Counted from the first letter of the stretch, positions 1 to 9,698 are shown. The stretch: 37,286 nucleotides of DNA from Collinsella sp. (GCA_019424965.1 JAHYYL010000012.1:20503-57788), one strand, 5' to 3'. Notes: a model not told the origin generated them from the letters alone. Numbers and translations are program-made.

Positions 1-15
1 CGCTCAAGCAGCGCG

Positions 16-1785
16 CTAGCCCTCCTCATACGTGTCCTCCACGACCTTACCGCCATCCTGCACGTAAAAACACTTCATGCCGTAGTGCTTGCCGTCATCG
101 GTCACATAGTAGTCAAAGGCATCCTGCGTATAGCCATCGGAGTTGGTAGCGCGCACGCGCACAAAATACTGACCGGCATCGGGCGCATCACAGGTCACCT
201 CGGGAAGTAGCACGTCCTCGGCCTTAAAAAGCACGTCGCTTATGGCATAGTCGCGCGCCAGCTCCACGGTATAGCGAATGTCACGCGCGTTAAAGTCGTA
301 GGACGCATCCCAGTTAATGCGCAGCTTACCGTTATCGATCTGCGGCACGCCAATGTAGAACGGCATGGGCTTTTTATAGCTCTCGCGAAAGCTCTTGTAG
401 TTCTCCTCGATCTCGGAGGGAATCGCCGCGGCAATCTGCTCGTATACGTCCTTGGTGACAGGCAGATTGTCGATATCGGGCGAAGCAAAGACTAGCGATT
501 CGGTAACCTCGCGATAATGCTTGATCATCTTGGTCAGGCGCGTCTCGGTCAAATACGTACGCAGGTCCTTGACGGCGCGATCGAGCTCACCGCGGAACGC
601 CTTGCTGCGCAGCGCACGATTGAACAGCACGTTGCCCCAGTAGTTGCTTACGCCGCGCTCCCAGCTCGCATAGTCCGAGAACCCCTTCAAGCTCAGCTCA
701 AGCTTACGCAGCATGCCGTCGTTGTCCCAATCGAGGATGTACCACGTATTTGAGTTGAGCGGGCTGTACAGATAACAGTTACGGTTCTGAGTATCGCAGT
801 TGCCCGTCAGGATCTGAAACGCCAGCCAATAGACCAGATTCTCGGTATCAAAGTAGGTGTCGAGCACGTCATCGATCTTTTGCGATTCGTCGTTGAGGGC
901 GTCGAGCATCTCGATGAGCTTGGTGTGGTCCGAATCGCCCTTAATCTCGAGCATGCCCTCAAAGCTTGCCTGGTTGTAGTCGGGATCGTCGGCAAGTTTA
1001 ATGGTGTCCTCGTAGCGATGGAAATCAAAGTTGTTCACCTTATACAGGTGCCCGCTCTTATCCAGGCCATGTGCCTTAAGCGCCGTCTTGTTGAGCTGCT
1101 CCACCTGCGTAAACAGGCCGTAGTCCTCAAAGGTATCGTTGAACTTTTCGGTCTGGTCGCACACCCACAGATGCACAAACTGCGTGCGCAGGCCCATCAT
1201 CTGGGGAATCCCGCGGATAAGGTCGTAGGCCATCTTGTTGCGAAAACGCATACCCTCGCCCATGTGCTTGTTGAGCGCAATCGCGCGCTGTTGGCGCCAG
1301 GTGCCCTTGCCTTTTTTGAGCTCCACCTTGTAATTCTTTTGCGTGTAGGAGCTCGACGTCTGGCCGCGCACCTGCACGGTGGCATTGGGCGCTTCCTCGC
1401 CATAGCCAACCTCGCCGGCCACCGGGCCGTCTTCGTCGCCCGCCTGCAGCAGGCCCATAACCTGATAGCGCGTCACGCCCATGTCGGCATAGTCATACAC
1501 CGAGTACGTGTTGATCTCGGCCCAGCTGTGATCGGTGTTCTCGGAGCTGTTGCCGCGCGAGACCGTCAGGTACATAGTCACAATGCCCGAGTCGTCGTAG
1601 ACCTCGTACAGCTCGTCCTTATCACGCAGGTGCTTGGACTGGTCGGAGGCCTCGGCCTTTTTAATCTTGCCCTGCTTTTTGACCTTTTTGGTCGAGGATT
1701 CGTCCTGAGATGAGCAGCCCGAAAGCAGCAGCGCGCCGGCAGCCGCCTCGATCAGGCAGCGGCGAGACATCAACTTATCGATCAT
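16..1785 (-). CDS. cotH: CotH-like spore-coat-kinase-family lipoprotein, last gene of the pel operon
   Basis: 589 aa. The N-terminus is a lipoprotein signal (SRRC..., then LLLSGC with the lipidated Cys at residue 24), so the protein is probably tethered outside the membrane. The body matches the CotH family: RGQTSSSYTQKNYKVEL near residues 140-156, GNCDTQNRNCYLYSP near 328-342, and the acidic metal-binding motif ILDWDNDG near 350-357. CotH proteins have an atypical protein-kinase fold. The last ~100 residues look like a fibronectin-III-type domain. The ATG at 1785 was chosen over an upstream frame extension because GGGGAGG sits 6 bases before it and the lipobox follows. The gene overlaps the end of pelG by 11 bases, so it is translated with the Pel operon. 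A role in modifying a Pel-associated surface component is inference; the substrate is unknown. Confidence 0.88.
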   Translation of the reverse strand: MIDKLMSRRCLIEAAAGALLLSGCSSQDESSTKKVKKQGKIKKAEASDQSKHLRDKDELYEVYDDSGIVTMYLTVSRGNSSENTDHSWAEINTYSVYDYADMGVTRYQVMGLLQAGDEDGPVAGEVGYGEEAPNATVQVRGQTSSSYTQKNYKVELKKGKGTWRQQRAIALNKHMGEGMRFRNKMAYDLIRGIPQMMGLRTQFVHLWVCDQTEKFNDTFEDYGLFTQVEQLNKTALKAHGLDKSGHLYKVNNFDFHRYEDTIKLADDPDYNQASFEGMLEIKGDSDHTKLIEMLDALNDESQKIDDVLDTYFDTENLVYWLAFQILTGNCDTQNRNCYLYSPLNSNTWYILDWDNDGMLRKLELSLKGFSDYASWERGVSNYWGNVLFNRALRSKAFRGELDRAVKDLRTYLTETRLTKMIKHYREVTESLVFASPDIDNLPVTKDVYEQIAAAIPSEIEENYKSFRESYKKPMPFYIGVPQIDNGKLRINWDASYDFNARDIRYTVELARDYAISDVLFKAEDVLLPEVTCDAPDAGQYFVRVRATNSDGYTQDAFDYYVTDDGKHYGMKCFYVQDGGKVVEDTYEEG

Positions 1786-3319
1786 CAGAACCTCCCCAAT
1801 GTTTTTGGTACAGGCGAACCACCATACGTTCAAACGCACTGCGCGGCTCACCGCCCACGCGCTTGTCCTCATAGCGCTGTTCGACACGGTCGAGCAAGCG
1901 GCCCAGCTGTGTAAACCAGCCCGTCTTGTCGGTCGCCACAATGGGCTGCTGGCTCAGGATACGATACGGCAAGTTGGCGGTATAGGTATCGAGCCGCAGC
2001 AGCGCCACGATAAAAAACACCGCCGCACCCAACAAAAAACCAAAGCCGTAAAACTGCTGCGGCAAAAGCAACGACACGGCAGTCGCCAGCCCGGCCACAC
2101 CGGCAAACAGGCCCGAGGCCAGAACGGCTCCCTTGTAGTCGGTAAAGTACAGCAAGATCAGCAGGATTGTGTTGCCCACGGCATACAGGCCGTAGCCTAC
2201 GCATAATGTGCGAAAATACCCGTGCATCAGATTGTTAAAGCCCAGCGGCAGGGCCGAGAGCACTGTGGTCTCGAGCGAAATGACCGCCGCCGTCACAAAC
2301 AGCTGCTTGAGCGCGCAAAAGCGCAGTTCGCTGTTGAGCGTGGAGAGCATCTCCTCCTCGGCCACCACAATATCGCCCACCACGCCGCCGTCGTTAAACA
2401 GACTGTAGTAGTCACGGTAGCGCGGATAGAAATTGACCTCGACCGACACCACAAAGTTGACGGTCGTGACGAGTGTGGTCAAAAACGCAATGAGTGCCGG
2501 CACGTCATGGTAAGGAGCCCCGTAAAACAGGCCTTTGATCTGCACGCCAATAGGGCCCGCCCAGATAATAACCAGGTGTGCGAAAAGCCCCAAGTTGGTA
2601 AACAGCCCCGTAAGCGCAAGCGGCATAAATTGGTCGAGCCAGCGCAAAAAACGCCAGGGATTCCGGTCACTCCGTGGAAAATACCGGTACAGCAGTACCA
2701 CATCCCAGGCGAGCATGACGCCGTAGCCTAGGGCGATTGACGCCAACAGGCCCTCGACCGGCGGCAGTCCCAGCGCCAGCGCTGCCAGGGCGCACAGGCA
2801 CGCCACGCCAATGGCAGCCGCAAAGCTGCACAGAATGCCACGATAATCCTTGATGGCCGTGAGATAGCTCATGCCGTTCCAGTTGACAATCATAATGTTG
2901 AACAGCCACAGGCACAGCAGCCCCTGCAGCAGCGTGGCGCCCGAGAACAGCAAAAAGACGCCGTAGAGCACCGTGCCCGCAACGAGCATGATGGCATTAG
3001 ATCCCCAAAACGAAGGCAGGATCTCATCCTCGCGCTCGGCAAAAAGCATGTCGGCCAAAAAGCGCGTGACCGGCATGGAGAAAAAGCTCGTGAGCGTGAG
3101 CGACGCCAGCAGCGTATAGGTCACCATGCACACCAGCAGATCCTGGTTGGCACGGCCCACACCCCACAGACCGCACAGTACCAAGATACCCACCTGGAGC
3201 AGCACGCCAAGCAGCATGGGGCCCGTGCACACAATGCCGGCGTAGCCGTAGGCGCGCATCGTGGCAAACAGACCCTTGCGCCTAAACAGGCGTTTGAGCT
3301 CAAAACCGATTCCGGCCAC
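1775..3319 (-). CDS. pelG: PelG-like polysaccharide transporter (MOP/MATE-fold membrane protein)
   Basis: 514 aa with about twelve hydrophobic segments. It begins MAGIGFELKRLFRRKG, the conserved amphipathic N-terminus of PelG (members start GIGFELRKL...). PelG belongs to the MOP flippase superfamily and works with the PelF glycosyltransferase, PelD and PelE at the membrane to move the Pel polymer across the cytoplasmic membrane. The start is GTG, preceded by GAGGGGGAG that overlaps the pelF stop; only three bases separate the two genes. It ends inside cotH. Length and topology are normal for PelG. Confidence 0.93.
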   Translation of the reverse strand: MAGIGFELKRLFRRKGLFATMRAYGYAGIVCTGPMLLGVLLQVGILVLCGLWGVGRANQDLLVCMVTYTLLASLTLTSFFSMPVTRFLADMLFAEREDEILPSFWGSNAIMLVAGTVLYGVFLLFSGATLLQGLLCLWLFNIMIVNWNGMSYLTAIKDYRGILCSFAAAIGVACLCALAALALGLPPVEGLLASIALGYGVMLAWDVVLLYRYFPRSDRNPWRFLRWLDQFMPLALTGLFTNLGLFAHLVIIWAGPIGVQIKGLFYGAPYHDVPALIAFLTTLVTTVNFVVSVEVNFYPRYRDYYSLFNDGGVVGDIVVAEEEMLSTLNSELRFCALKQLFVTAAVISLETTVLSALPLGFNNLMHGYFRTLCVGYGLYAVGNTILLILLYFTDYKGAVLASGLFAGVAGLATAVSLLLPQQFYGFGFLLGAAVFFIVALLRLDTYTANLPYRILSQQPIVATDKTGWFTQLGRLLDRVEQRYEDKRVGGEPRSAFERMVVRLYQKHWGGSDDR

Positions 3320-3322
3320 CGG

Positions 3323-4750
3323 CTACTCCCCCTCTCTGGGCAGGTCAAACGCTTGCGCCGTCTCGTCGTACAGCGCGCGATAGTTGGCGAGCATCTGCTC
3401 GTGCAAGAAGTACGTGGCAACGCGACGCTGGCCGCGCTCCCCCATCTCAATGCGGCGGGCGCGGCTTTTGCACATGCGCTCCATGGCATCGGCCAAGCCC
3501 TTGCGATACATGGGCGGCGTCACAAAACCCGCCACGCCAAAGTCATCGCCCGGGGCGCCTTCGAGAAGCTCGCGACAGCAGCCCACCTCAGTCGTCACGC
3601 AAGGACGGCGCGCTGCAAGCGACTCCAGCACGCTGAGCGGCTGGCCCTCGGAGATGCTCGTCAAAATGGTAAAATCCAGCTTTTCCATGTACTCGACCAC
3701 GTTGACGCGACCGGTAAAGATCAGGTCGCGCACGCCCAGGGTATCGACGAGCGCGTGGCATTCGACGCCATACTCCTCGTCGTCCACGCCGCCCATAATG
3801 TGCAGGCGCACCTTGGGCAGGCGCTCGTGCAGCTCAAAGAAGGCATAGATCATGGTCTTAACGTCCTTGATGGGCGCCAGGCGCACCACCGCGCCAATGT
3901 CCACCCAGCCGTCATCGGGCTTTAAGGGAATGTCCTTAAAGCGGTCAAACTGGATGCCGTTGGGGATGACCAGACATTTGTCCGCATAGCAGCCCATATC
4001 GATCTGCGTCTTGCGGGCGTTATGGAACAAGCTCGTCACGCGGAAGGCGCGGCGGTAGATCTCCTCCGAAAGCAGGTAGAAAAAGCGAATCCAGCGGTCC
4101 TTAAACGAAGGCACCACCCAGTCGGCGCGAATGATCTCTTCCTCGCGCTCGCGGGTATAAATGCCGTGCTCGGTCAGCAGCACCGGAGCCTGGTGAACGC
4201 TTGAGCCCAGACAGGCGAGCAGGCCGCCGTAGCCGGTCGAGATGGCGTGGTACACATCGGCCACCGGCACCTCGCTGCCCAGAAGGTAGAGCACGGGCAG
4301 CAGCATGGAGCGCATGGTGTGGAATGCATCGGCAAAGGGCATGTATGGGTACTCGGCCAGGCACACGTCGCGAAAGATATCCATAAAGGCGCGGCTCTGC
4401 AAAAACGAGAGCGGATGCACGCGACGGCGCTGGAAGATATCGAACAACACGTCCCAGTCCGGGTTGGAGAGCGACACCAGGCGGCGCAGCGCCTCGCGCT
4501 CGCGGGCGTTAAAGTCGGCCTCTTCCTGCTCGCCCGATAGGCGCAGGGCGTCGTCCAGAAACACCTCGTGTACCTCGACCACGTTGCCGGGCAGCTCGTA
4601 GACAAACTTGCCGCGGTCGACAGCATGCGCGCCAATCACCCACAGCACAAACTCGTGCTCGGGCATGGCCTGGATATAGCCATGCATCCAGGTAGATACG
4701 CCGCCGTGCACATAGGGGTAGCAACCCTCGAGTACCAAACAGATTCTCAT
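3323..4750 (-). CDS. pelF: PelF-like GT4 glycosyltransferase
   Basis: 475 aa cytosolic glycosyltransferase of family GT4. The N-terminus MRICLVLEGCYPYVHGGVS is diagnostic for PelF, including the GGVS loop. Further motifs are TEHGIYTRERE near 193-203, IPNGI near 262-266 and the GT4 E-x7-E signature SEGQPLSVLESL near 367-378. PelF uses UDP-sugars (UDP-GlcNAc in studied homologues) to build the Pel chain. The start codon overlaps the stop of the deacetylase gene as ATGA (4 bases), indicating translational coupling. Confidence 0.95.
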   Translation of the reverse strand: MRICLVLEGCYPYVHGGVSTWMHGYIQAMPEHEFVLWVIGAHAVDRGKFVYELPGNVVEVHEVFLDDALRLSGEQEEADFNAREREALRRLVSLSNPDWDVLFDIFQRRRVHPLSFLQSRAFMDIFRDVCLAEYPYMPFADAFHTMRSMLLPVLYLLGSEVPVADVYHAISTGYGGLLACLGSSVHQAPVLLTEHGIYTREREEEIIRADWVVPSFKDRWIRFFYLLSEEIYRRAFRVTSLFHNARKTQIDMGCYADKCLVIPNGIQFDRFKDIPLKPDDGWVDIGAVVRLAPIKDVKTMIYAFFELHERLPKVRLHIMGGVDDEEYGVECHALVDTLGVRDLIFTGRVNVVEYMEKLDFTILTSISEGQPLSVLESLAARRPCVTTEVGCCRELLEGAPGDDFGVAGFVTPPMYRKGLADAMERMCKSRARRIEMGERGQRRVATYFLHEQMLANYRALYDETAQAFDLPREGE

Positions 4751-6627
4751 TTGTCGCCACCCTCCTTGCGCTCGATCGTCACGGTCTTATCATTTGCCTT
4801 GAGCAGATACAGATTGCCCGTAAGGTGCGTCAGTTCGCCACCCGTCACCGCACCCGGCTCGCCGTTGTTGGCGCGGAACATGAGCCACGCCTCGTCGTGG
4901 AAATTGCCCAGGCTGATCGTCCAGGCATCCGCGCCTGTGTCCACGCCAACCGTCACGGACGAAAAACGCTGGATGGCGCCCGAGCATTCCGAACCGGTCT
5001 GGCGCCGCAGGTCGGGCGCAGACTTGGTGAGCCAGTCCAGGTAGTCGGTCAGGCCGCCCTTGTAGACCTCCCAGCCCTCCCTAGCGCCGCGATCGGGATC
5101 CAGTAGGTCGTCCGGATGCATAAAGTGCGTGCTCACGTAGTGCATGTTGAGCTCGGACACAGCAGCCAGGCGCATGTAGGAATCGTCGACCATGCCGCCC
5201 GAGACAATACGCGGCTGCTCCACAATGCCATCGCTCGCCACGCCAAACTCCTGCACGTACGGCAGGTCGGTGCCATCCTCAAAATACGTACTGGCGATGG
5301 TCTTAATGCGCGGAACGTCGGTGCCGATAAGCTTGCGCGCGCGGGCCGAAAGGATATTCGACGGCGGAACGTAGACCGAGCCGTGCGCGTTGGGCAGCAC
5401 CTCGTCCTGAAAGGCGATAAGCTCGTTGAGCGAAGCGACGAGCGTCTCTTTGTTCTTCCAGGTCTTGTAGACGTACAACGTACCATAGTAGGTGTCCCAG
5501 AGCGCAAGCGGCTGATGGTTGTAGCCGTGGAAACCCAGCTCTCCGCCCATCTGCAGCAGCATGCCGCCAAAGTAGCGGAACTGCGTGGTATCGGCCTGGC
5601 GCGCGGGCTCGGTCTGGTTGACCGCGTCCTCGTAGTTTTCGATCATCACGCCGGTAAAGCGAACGCCATATTTTTGCGCGAGCTTTTGCAGATCAGGCCA
5701 CCAGACCTTGGCATAAAAGTCGGCGATAGAAAGCCCGTAGTCGCGCTTGATGTAGGTGCCGTCGCCCGAGGGCACGGGGCTGGGAAAGTCGTCCAGATAG
5801 AAGACGGCGCTGTTGATGACGGGGTAGGCCGTGGCATCGCCCAGCAGGCTGATCGCCGCGGCATAAAAACCGCGCATGACCTTGTCATAGATACCGATAT
5901 TGCACACCACAGTGCGACCGCTACCGCAGTCATTCGACCAAATGAGCGGGGCGCCCGCATCGCCGGTCTTAGCCCACACACGAGCCGTCTCGCGCAGCGA
6001 AACCGAAAGCGACGAATCAAAGGGGTCCGAGAGCTCGTAGCGCTCTCCCCCGCCCAGCATAAAGTCCTCGCTCGGCACAATGCTTTCGGCTTTTACATAG
6101 TCATATCCGGCAGATTCAATGCCAAGCTTGGGAGCAATCACTTGCAGATAGCCCGAGTTATCCGGAGGCATGGCGAGCATAAGCGAACCGCCGGCACTCA
6201 CCCAACTCATAATGTCGCTCAGGTGCGTACCGAGCCCATCGAGCGACGGCATGAGCAAAATCACGCGATCGTAGGAGGTCAGCGAGGGAATGGCATCCGC
6301 GCCGTCCAGGGCAAGGTCCACGTCGCGGTGCGCGATCTTCATGTCGAGCAGAATCTGGTCGAACTGCTCCTTTACGTCCTCGACGCCAGCTTGATCGGAA
6401 TCGGTAATGACCAGGCACGTGGGCTTTTGGCCAAATATTGCCGAGGAAGCTGGCAGCGCATCGTTGGCGGCAAGCATCCCCAGCTTATGCTGGCCCGCAC
6501 TGTACTGTACGCCGGCGCGCTCCACCAGCAGCACGGCCGCCATGGCAATAAAGACCGCCCACACCACAAGCAGCCCCATCCAGCGAAAATGGCCCGCACG
6601 GTCGCGGATATGCTGTACCACGCTCAT
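4747..6627 (-). CDS. pelA: PelA-type extracytoplasmic polysaccharide deacetylase (DUF2194-like)
   Basis: 626 aa. One N-terminal membrane anchor (about residues 16-36) is followed by an extracellular region. Residues ~65-270 resemble a Rossmann-like/glutamine-amidotransferase-like module, and the C-terminal part carries carbohydrate-esterase-type metal ligands: YLDDFPSP (Asp279-Asp280) and GFHGYNHQPL (His367, His371). This matches the deacetylase-only PelA form of Gram-positive Pel operons, which lacks the hydrolase domain of Pseudomonas PelA; here the hydrolase is absent from the neighbourhood too. ATG 6627 was chosen because GAGAGGAGG precedes it and it makes an ATGA overlap with pelE; an extension 24 bases upstream lacks such a site. 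Confidence 0.85.
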   Translation of the reverse strand: MSVVQHIRDRAGHFRWMGLLVVWAVFIAMAAVLLVERAGVQYSAGQHKLGMLAANDALPASSAIFGQKPTCLVITDSDQAGVEDVKEQFDQILLDMKIAHRDVDLALDGADAIPSLTSYDRVILLMPSLDGLGTHLSDIMSWVSAGGSLMLAMPPDNSGYLQVIAPKLGIESAGYDYVKAESIVPSEDFMLGGGERYELSDPFDSSLSVSLRETARVWAKTGDAGAPLIWSNDCGSGRTVVCNIGIYDKVMRGFYAAAISLLGDATAYPVINSAVFYLDDFPSPVPSGDGTYIKRDYGLSIADFYAKVWWPDLQKLAQKYGVRFTGVMIENYEDAVNQTEPARQADTTQFRYFGGMLLQMGGELGFHGYNHQPLALWDTYYGTLYVYKTWKNKETLVASLNELIAFQDEVLPNAHGSVYVPPSNILSARARKLIGTDVPRIKTIASTYFEDGTDLPYVQEFGVASDGIVEQPRIVSGGMVDDSYMRLAAVSELNMHYVSTHFMHPDDLLDPDRGAREGWEVYKGGLTDYLDWLTKSAPDLRRQTGSECSGAIQRFSSVTVGVDTGADAWTISLGNFHDEAWLMFRANNGEPGAVTGGELTHLTGNLYLLKANDKTVTIERKEGGDK

Positions 6628-7529
6628 CGGGCCTCCTCTCCGTTGCGCCAAAACGCCAGTTCCTCGCGGTTGGCGGCGCTCAAGTATACATGCTGTTTGT
6701 CAATCGCATCGATCACGCGGTGGACCTCGTCACCGTCGCGGCGCATCACCGCCAGGCGCAGGCAAAGCATCCAAACCTCCTGCTCCTCGGGCACGTCGAG
6801 CACCAGCTGGTCGGTCACGGCCTGCGCCTCGTCGATCTGTCCGACACCGGCCAGCGCCGTCGCGTATCGAATGCGAAGCTCAAGGGTGTCCTCGCGCTCG
6901 CAGCGACGCGCAAGCAGGCGCGCGTACTGTTGGCGCTGAATCTGAGCCACGCGCCCCTCGGCCAGGCCCGAGCCCAAGTATTCACCAAGAAAATCGCAGT
7001 ATTCGTTGAGGTTTTGCGCGCTCGGGTCCGTCTTAAAGGCACGCTCCAGCTGCTGCAGTTTAAGGTCGGACTCCTTGGAGATCTGCGCCACCGCCGTCGC
7101 GGCATAGTGAGCCACCTCAACGTCGTCGTTAAGCTTAGCCGCCTGCAGCTGCGCCAGGTACGCGTCGGGCTCCTCGGTGAGCATGGAGAGCATTAGGCGG
7201 CGCCGTTCTGCCGGTTCGTTGACGATGAGTGCCTCCTCGAGCGGCACTACGCCTGCATCGGCATCACGTTCGTGCACTAGGATGCTGCGATGCAGGTCGT
7301 CGTTGAAGCGCAGCGACTCCAGCGCAGACTCTTTCAGCCCCTCGCCAAACACCGCGCCGCGGACCGATAGCAGAACCACCAGCAACGGGCCCCACAGCGG
7401 CACCAGCACTATCGCAGCCAGCATATGCCCGCGCACCGGCAGCAGGCCCAACTTCATGAGCGTCCACAGCATCAGACAAACCAGCGTATGAATCAGCAGC
7501 AAGACGGCGGCAACGACAAGCGAGATCAA
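6624..7529 (-). CDS. pelE: PelE-like membrane protein with helical repeats
   Basis: 301 aa. Two hydrophobic segments occupy the first ~60 residues (ISLVVAAVLLLIHTLVCLM and a second around 38-57). A cytosolic helical region follows that resembles TPR-type repeats (e.g. LRIRYATALAGVGQIDEAQ). PelE has this layout of two N-terminal membrane helices plus a TPR domain and binds PelD. Sequence identity alone is weak; the identification rests on topology and on its place between pelD and the deacetylase. The start is TTG within a TTGA overlap with the pelD stop, preceded by GAGGGGGG. Confidence 0.75.
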   Translation of the reverse strand: MISLVVAAVLLLIHTLVCLMLWTLMKLGLLPVRGHMLAAIVLVPLWGPLLVVLLSVRGAVFGEGLKESALESLRFNDDLHRSILVHERDADAGVVPLEEALIVNEPAERRRLMLSMLTEEPDAYLAQLQAAKLNDDVEVAHYAATAVAQISKESDLKLQQLERAFKTDPSAQNLNEYCDFLGEYLGSGLAEGRVAQIQRQQYARLLARRCEREDTLELRIRYATALAGVGQIDEAQAVTDQLVLDVPEEQEVWMLCLRLAVMRRDGDEVHRVIDAIDKQHVYLSAANREELAFWRNGEEAR

Positions 7530-9664
7530 GCGGCACCCCCCTCACCGTCACCGGTGTCAGCAATATGCTGCAGCAGCGCCACGATATCCTCGCCGTCGAC
7601 GGGCTCCACCGCAATCTGCTTTGCGCTCAAGCGCTCACGGATAATGGGCAGATCGCACGCCTTTGCCTGGCGCATAAGCAGGTAAAGCACGTCACCATCG
7701 ACCAGGCCCGCTGCATCGCTCTCGCGGATTGCCGACCCAATTGCGCCCACCAGCTCGCCGACAGGCTCCATGCCCGGTACCACGCGCAGGAGCAAAAAGC
7801 TGCCCATCTTGCCATCTGCCAGCGCCTGCTCGGCCGCGAGCTCTTGGCCAAAGGCAGCCTGCTTGAGCACGCAAGTGCCGTCAACGCAGCGTTTATCCTG
7901 TGCCACTGCCTCGTAGTCAAAGGCACGACCCAGCGCGCTTTCGACCAGGCCGCACAAGATGCGGAACAAGTTTTGATAATAGAGGGTCATTTGGTTTTCG
8001 GCCGCGCGACGTACAAAGATCAACACGGCGGGTGCCCCGTCGCGCTCGATCGTGTATCCAAACATGGGAAGCCCCGGCGTCAGCTCGCGGTTCACCCACA
8101 GATTCGAACGACCCCCGTCGCCCAAAAGAGGTGCAAGCTGCTCAAGCGTGAGCGAGCGTGCGGCATCTTCGGCAATCGCGGGACTTGCTGCCACCAGGCG
8201 CGCAAATGCTCCGCCCGAAACATGGTAGATCGCCACCGAATCGTTCTCGAGGATCTCGCCCAGAAGCTCGCAGCACTTGCGATAGATGTCGCGTGGGTTG
8301 AACACGTCAAGCTCCTGCGTCACGGCAAAGATCTTGCCAAAGCTGTCGTGGCGACCCACGATCTGGCGCCTGTACGCACGCTTGTTCTCGATCGCGTCGT
8401 GGTAGAGCTGCGTAAGGAACGTATTGCGGTTGCGCACGAGCTCGTTTTGATCGCGCTCCGCCCTAATGGCTTCGCTGTTGCGCAGCTGCACATAGCCGCA
8501 AACGGCGCCCACCACAAAGTACGCAATAAACGGCAGCCAGTTGGACGGCTCGTAGAACAGGCCCTGGAAAGTATAGCCGTACTGAGTAAAGTAGCTCGCA
8601 GCCAAACCCACCGACGCCAACAGCGCCGCAACCAGGCCAAAGTCCAAGCCATACAGCGTGCCGATGAGCACCACGTAGAGCAGGCGATAATCGAGCACGT
8701 TGAGCTGGGTCGATTGGGAGAACAAGCGCTCCAGCACTTCAAAGAGCACCCAGGCGGCTGCCGTCTCCAGGCATTTGACAGGCAGCGTGCGCATTTGAAT
8801 ACGGTCGATGGCCGCGCGCAAGGGGTTAACCTTCTTTGCACGGCCAGCATCCCAGCGAGCTTGAATGGTCGAGAGGTCGCGCAGCAAGTCGTAGCGCTGA
8901 AACCAGCCATAGCGCACGCGAGCGACGTCGCTGGCGGGCAGGGCGTAGCCGACAGAATCGCCATAGGCAACTGAGAGCCCTGGGAACAGCGCCTTGAGGG
9001 CGTCGCCCACCTCACCCACCGTGTGATGGAAGGCATCGGCTACGTCGAGCGTCTCAAAGTTACCATTCCAGCTGTCGAAGATACGGCGTACCAGCACCGA
9101 AAGCTCCTCGGCACACAGCAGGGGAAACGCCGCATCCTGCGCGCCCTGCAGAGCGGCCGATCCGGTTGAGCATGCGTCGAACAGCGGCACCAAAAACGGG
9201 TCCTCCAGCGCGGCAGACGCGGTATACAGGAACGGCACACGCAGGATCTTGGTCTGAACACCCTCGCGAGCAGCGTAGTAGCGGCACAGGTCGTTGGCTG
9301 CGTGCGCGATAATGCCCTTGCCCGTTCGCCCCGCGGCATCGGCGGCACCCTCGGCACCCGCGGGCCCCGCTACATACAGTAGTTGGACCCGGCGACCCGC
9401 GCACGTACGAAAGACCGAGCGCAGTAGCTCGATATCGCCCACGGTATCGGTATGCGGGGTAAGGTAATTAGACAGGTAGACCACGCGGTCGAACTCGTAG
9501 GCCTGCTCCAAGTGCTGAAGCAGCTCTTTCCACGAGGCATGGGGCGACGAATCATCGCGGCGCGCTTCCTGCGCGGCTACAACCTTAACGTGGTCCCCGG
9601 GGAATGCCTTGGCGCAAAAGTCATCGTCAACATATGCGGTATTGCCAACAACCAGCACCTCCAT
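7526..9664 (-). CDS. pelD: PelD-like c-di-GMP receptor with N-terminal SDR-like domain
   Basis: 712 aa, first gene of the pel operon. Domains in order: a nucleotide-sugar-epimerase/SDR-like fold (about 1-270, starting MEVLVVGNTAYVDDD, lacking an obvious YxxxK catalytic motif); a membrane region of about four helices (~300-395); a short coiled stretch; a GAF-like domain (~440-580); and a C-terminal degenerate GGDEF domain. In that last domain IRESDAAGLVDGDVLYLL keeps the RxxD inhibitory-site motif (Arg647-Asp650) at the right distance from a ruined GGDEF (VDGDV). That is the arrangement by which PelD binds c-di-GMP without making it. The start ATG follows GGGGAGGAA. Downstream pelE overlaps by 4 bases. 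Confidence 0.85.
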   Translation of the reverse strand: MEVLVVGNTAYVDDDFCAKAFPGDHVKVVAAQEARRDDSSPHASWKELLQHLEQAYEFDRVVYLSNYLTPHTDTVGDIELLRSVFRTCAGRRVQLLYVAGPAGAEGAADAAGRTGKGIIAHAANDLCRYYAAREGVQTKILRVPFLYTASAALEDPFLVPLFDACSTGSAALQGAQDAAFPLLCAEELSVLVRRIFDSWNGNFETLDVADAFHHTVGEVGDALKALFPGLSVAYGDSVGYALPASDVARVRYGWFQRYDLLRDLSTIQARWDAGRAKKVNPLRAAIDRIQMRTLPVKCLETAAAWVLFEVLERLFSQSTQLNVLDYRLLYVVLIGTLYGLDFGLVAALLASVGLAASYFTQYGYTFQGLFYEPSNWLPFIAYFVVGAVCGYVQLRNSEAIRAERDQNELVRNRNTFLTQLYHDAIENKRAYRRQIVGRHDSFGKIFAVTQELDVFNPRDIYRKCCELLGEILENDSVAIYHVSGGAFARLVAASPAIAEDAARSLTLEQLAPLLGDGGRSNLWVNRELTPGLPMFGYTIERDGAPAVLIFVRRAAENQMTLYYQNLFRILCGLVESALGRAFDYEAVAQDKRCVDGTCVLKQAAFGQELAAEQALADGKMGSFLLLRVVPGMEPVGELVGAIGSAIRESDAAGLVDGDVLYLLMRQAKACDLPIIRERLSAKQIAVEPVDGEDIVALLQHIADTGDGEGGAA

Positions 9665-9698
9665 GGCGTATTCCTCCCCTAAAATCCACTTTAGTCAT

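Noticed and set aside
1786..1941. 52-codon upstream extension of cotH
   Set aside because: It overlaps pelG, and the lipoprotein signal with a GGGGAGG site begins at 1785.
5116..6939. Plus-strand open frame of 607 codons antisense to the Pel deacetylase
   Set aside because: It is a GC-rich shadow of the minus-strand pel genes, with no family motif, and the opposite frame is clearly PelA.
7565..8974. Plus-strand 469-codon open frame
   Set aside because: Antisense to pelD; its His/Ala/Gln-rich composition is typical of a reverse frame and no motif is visible.
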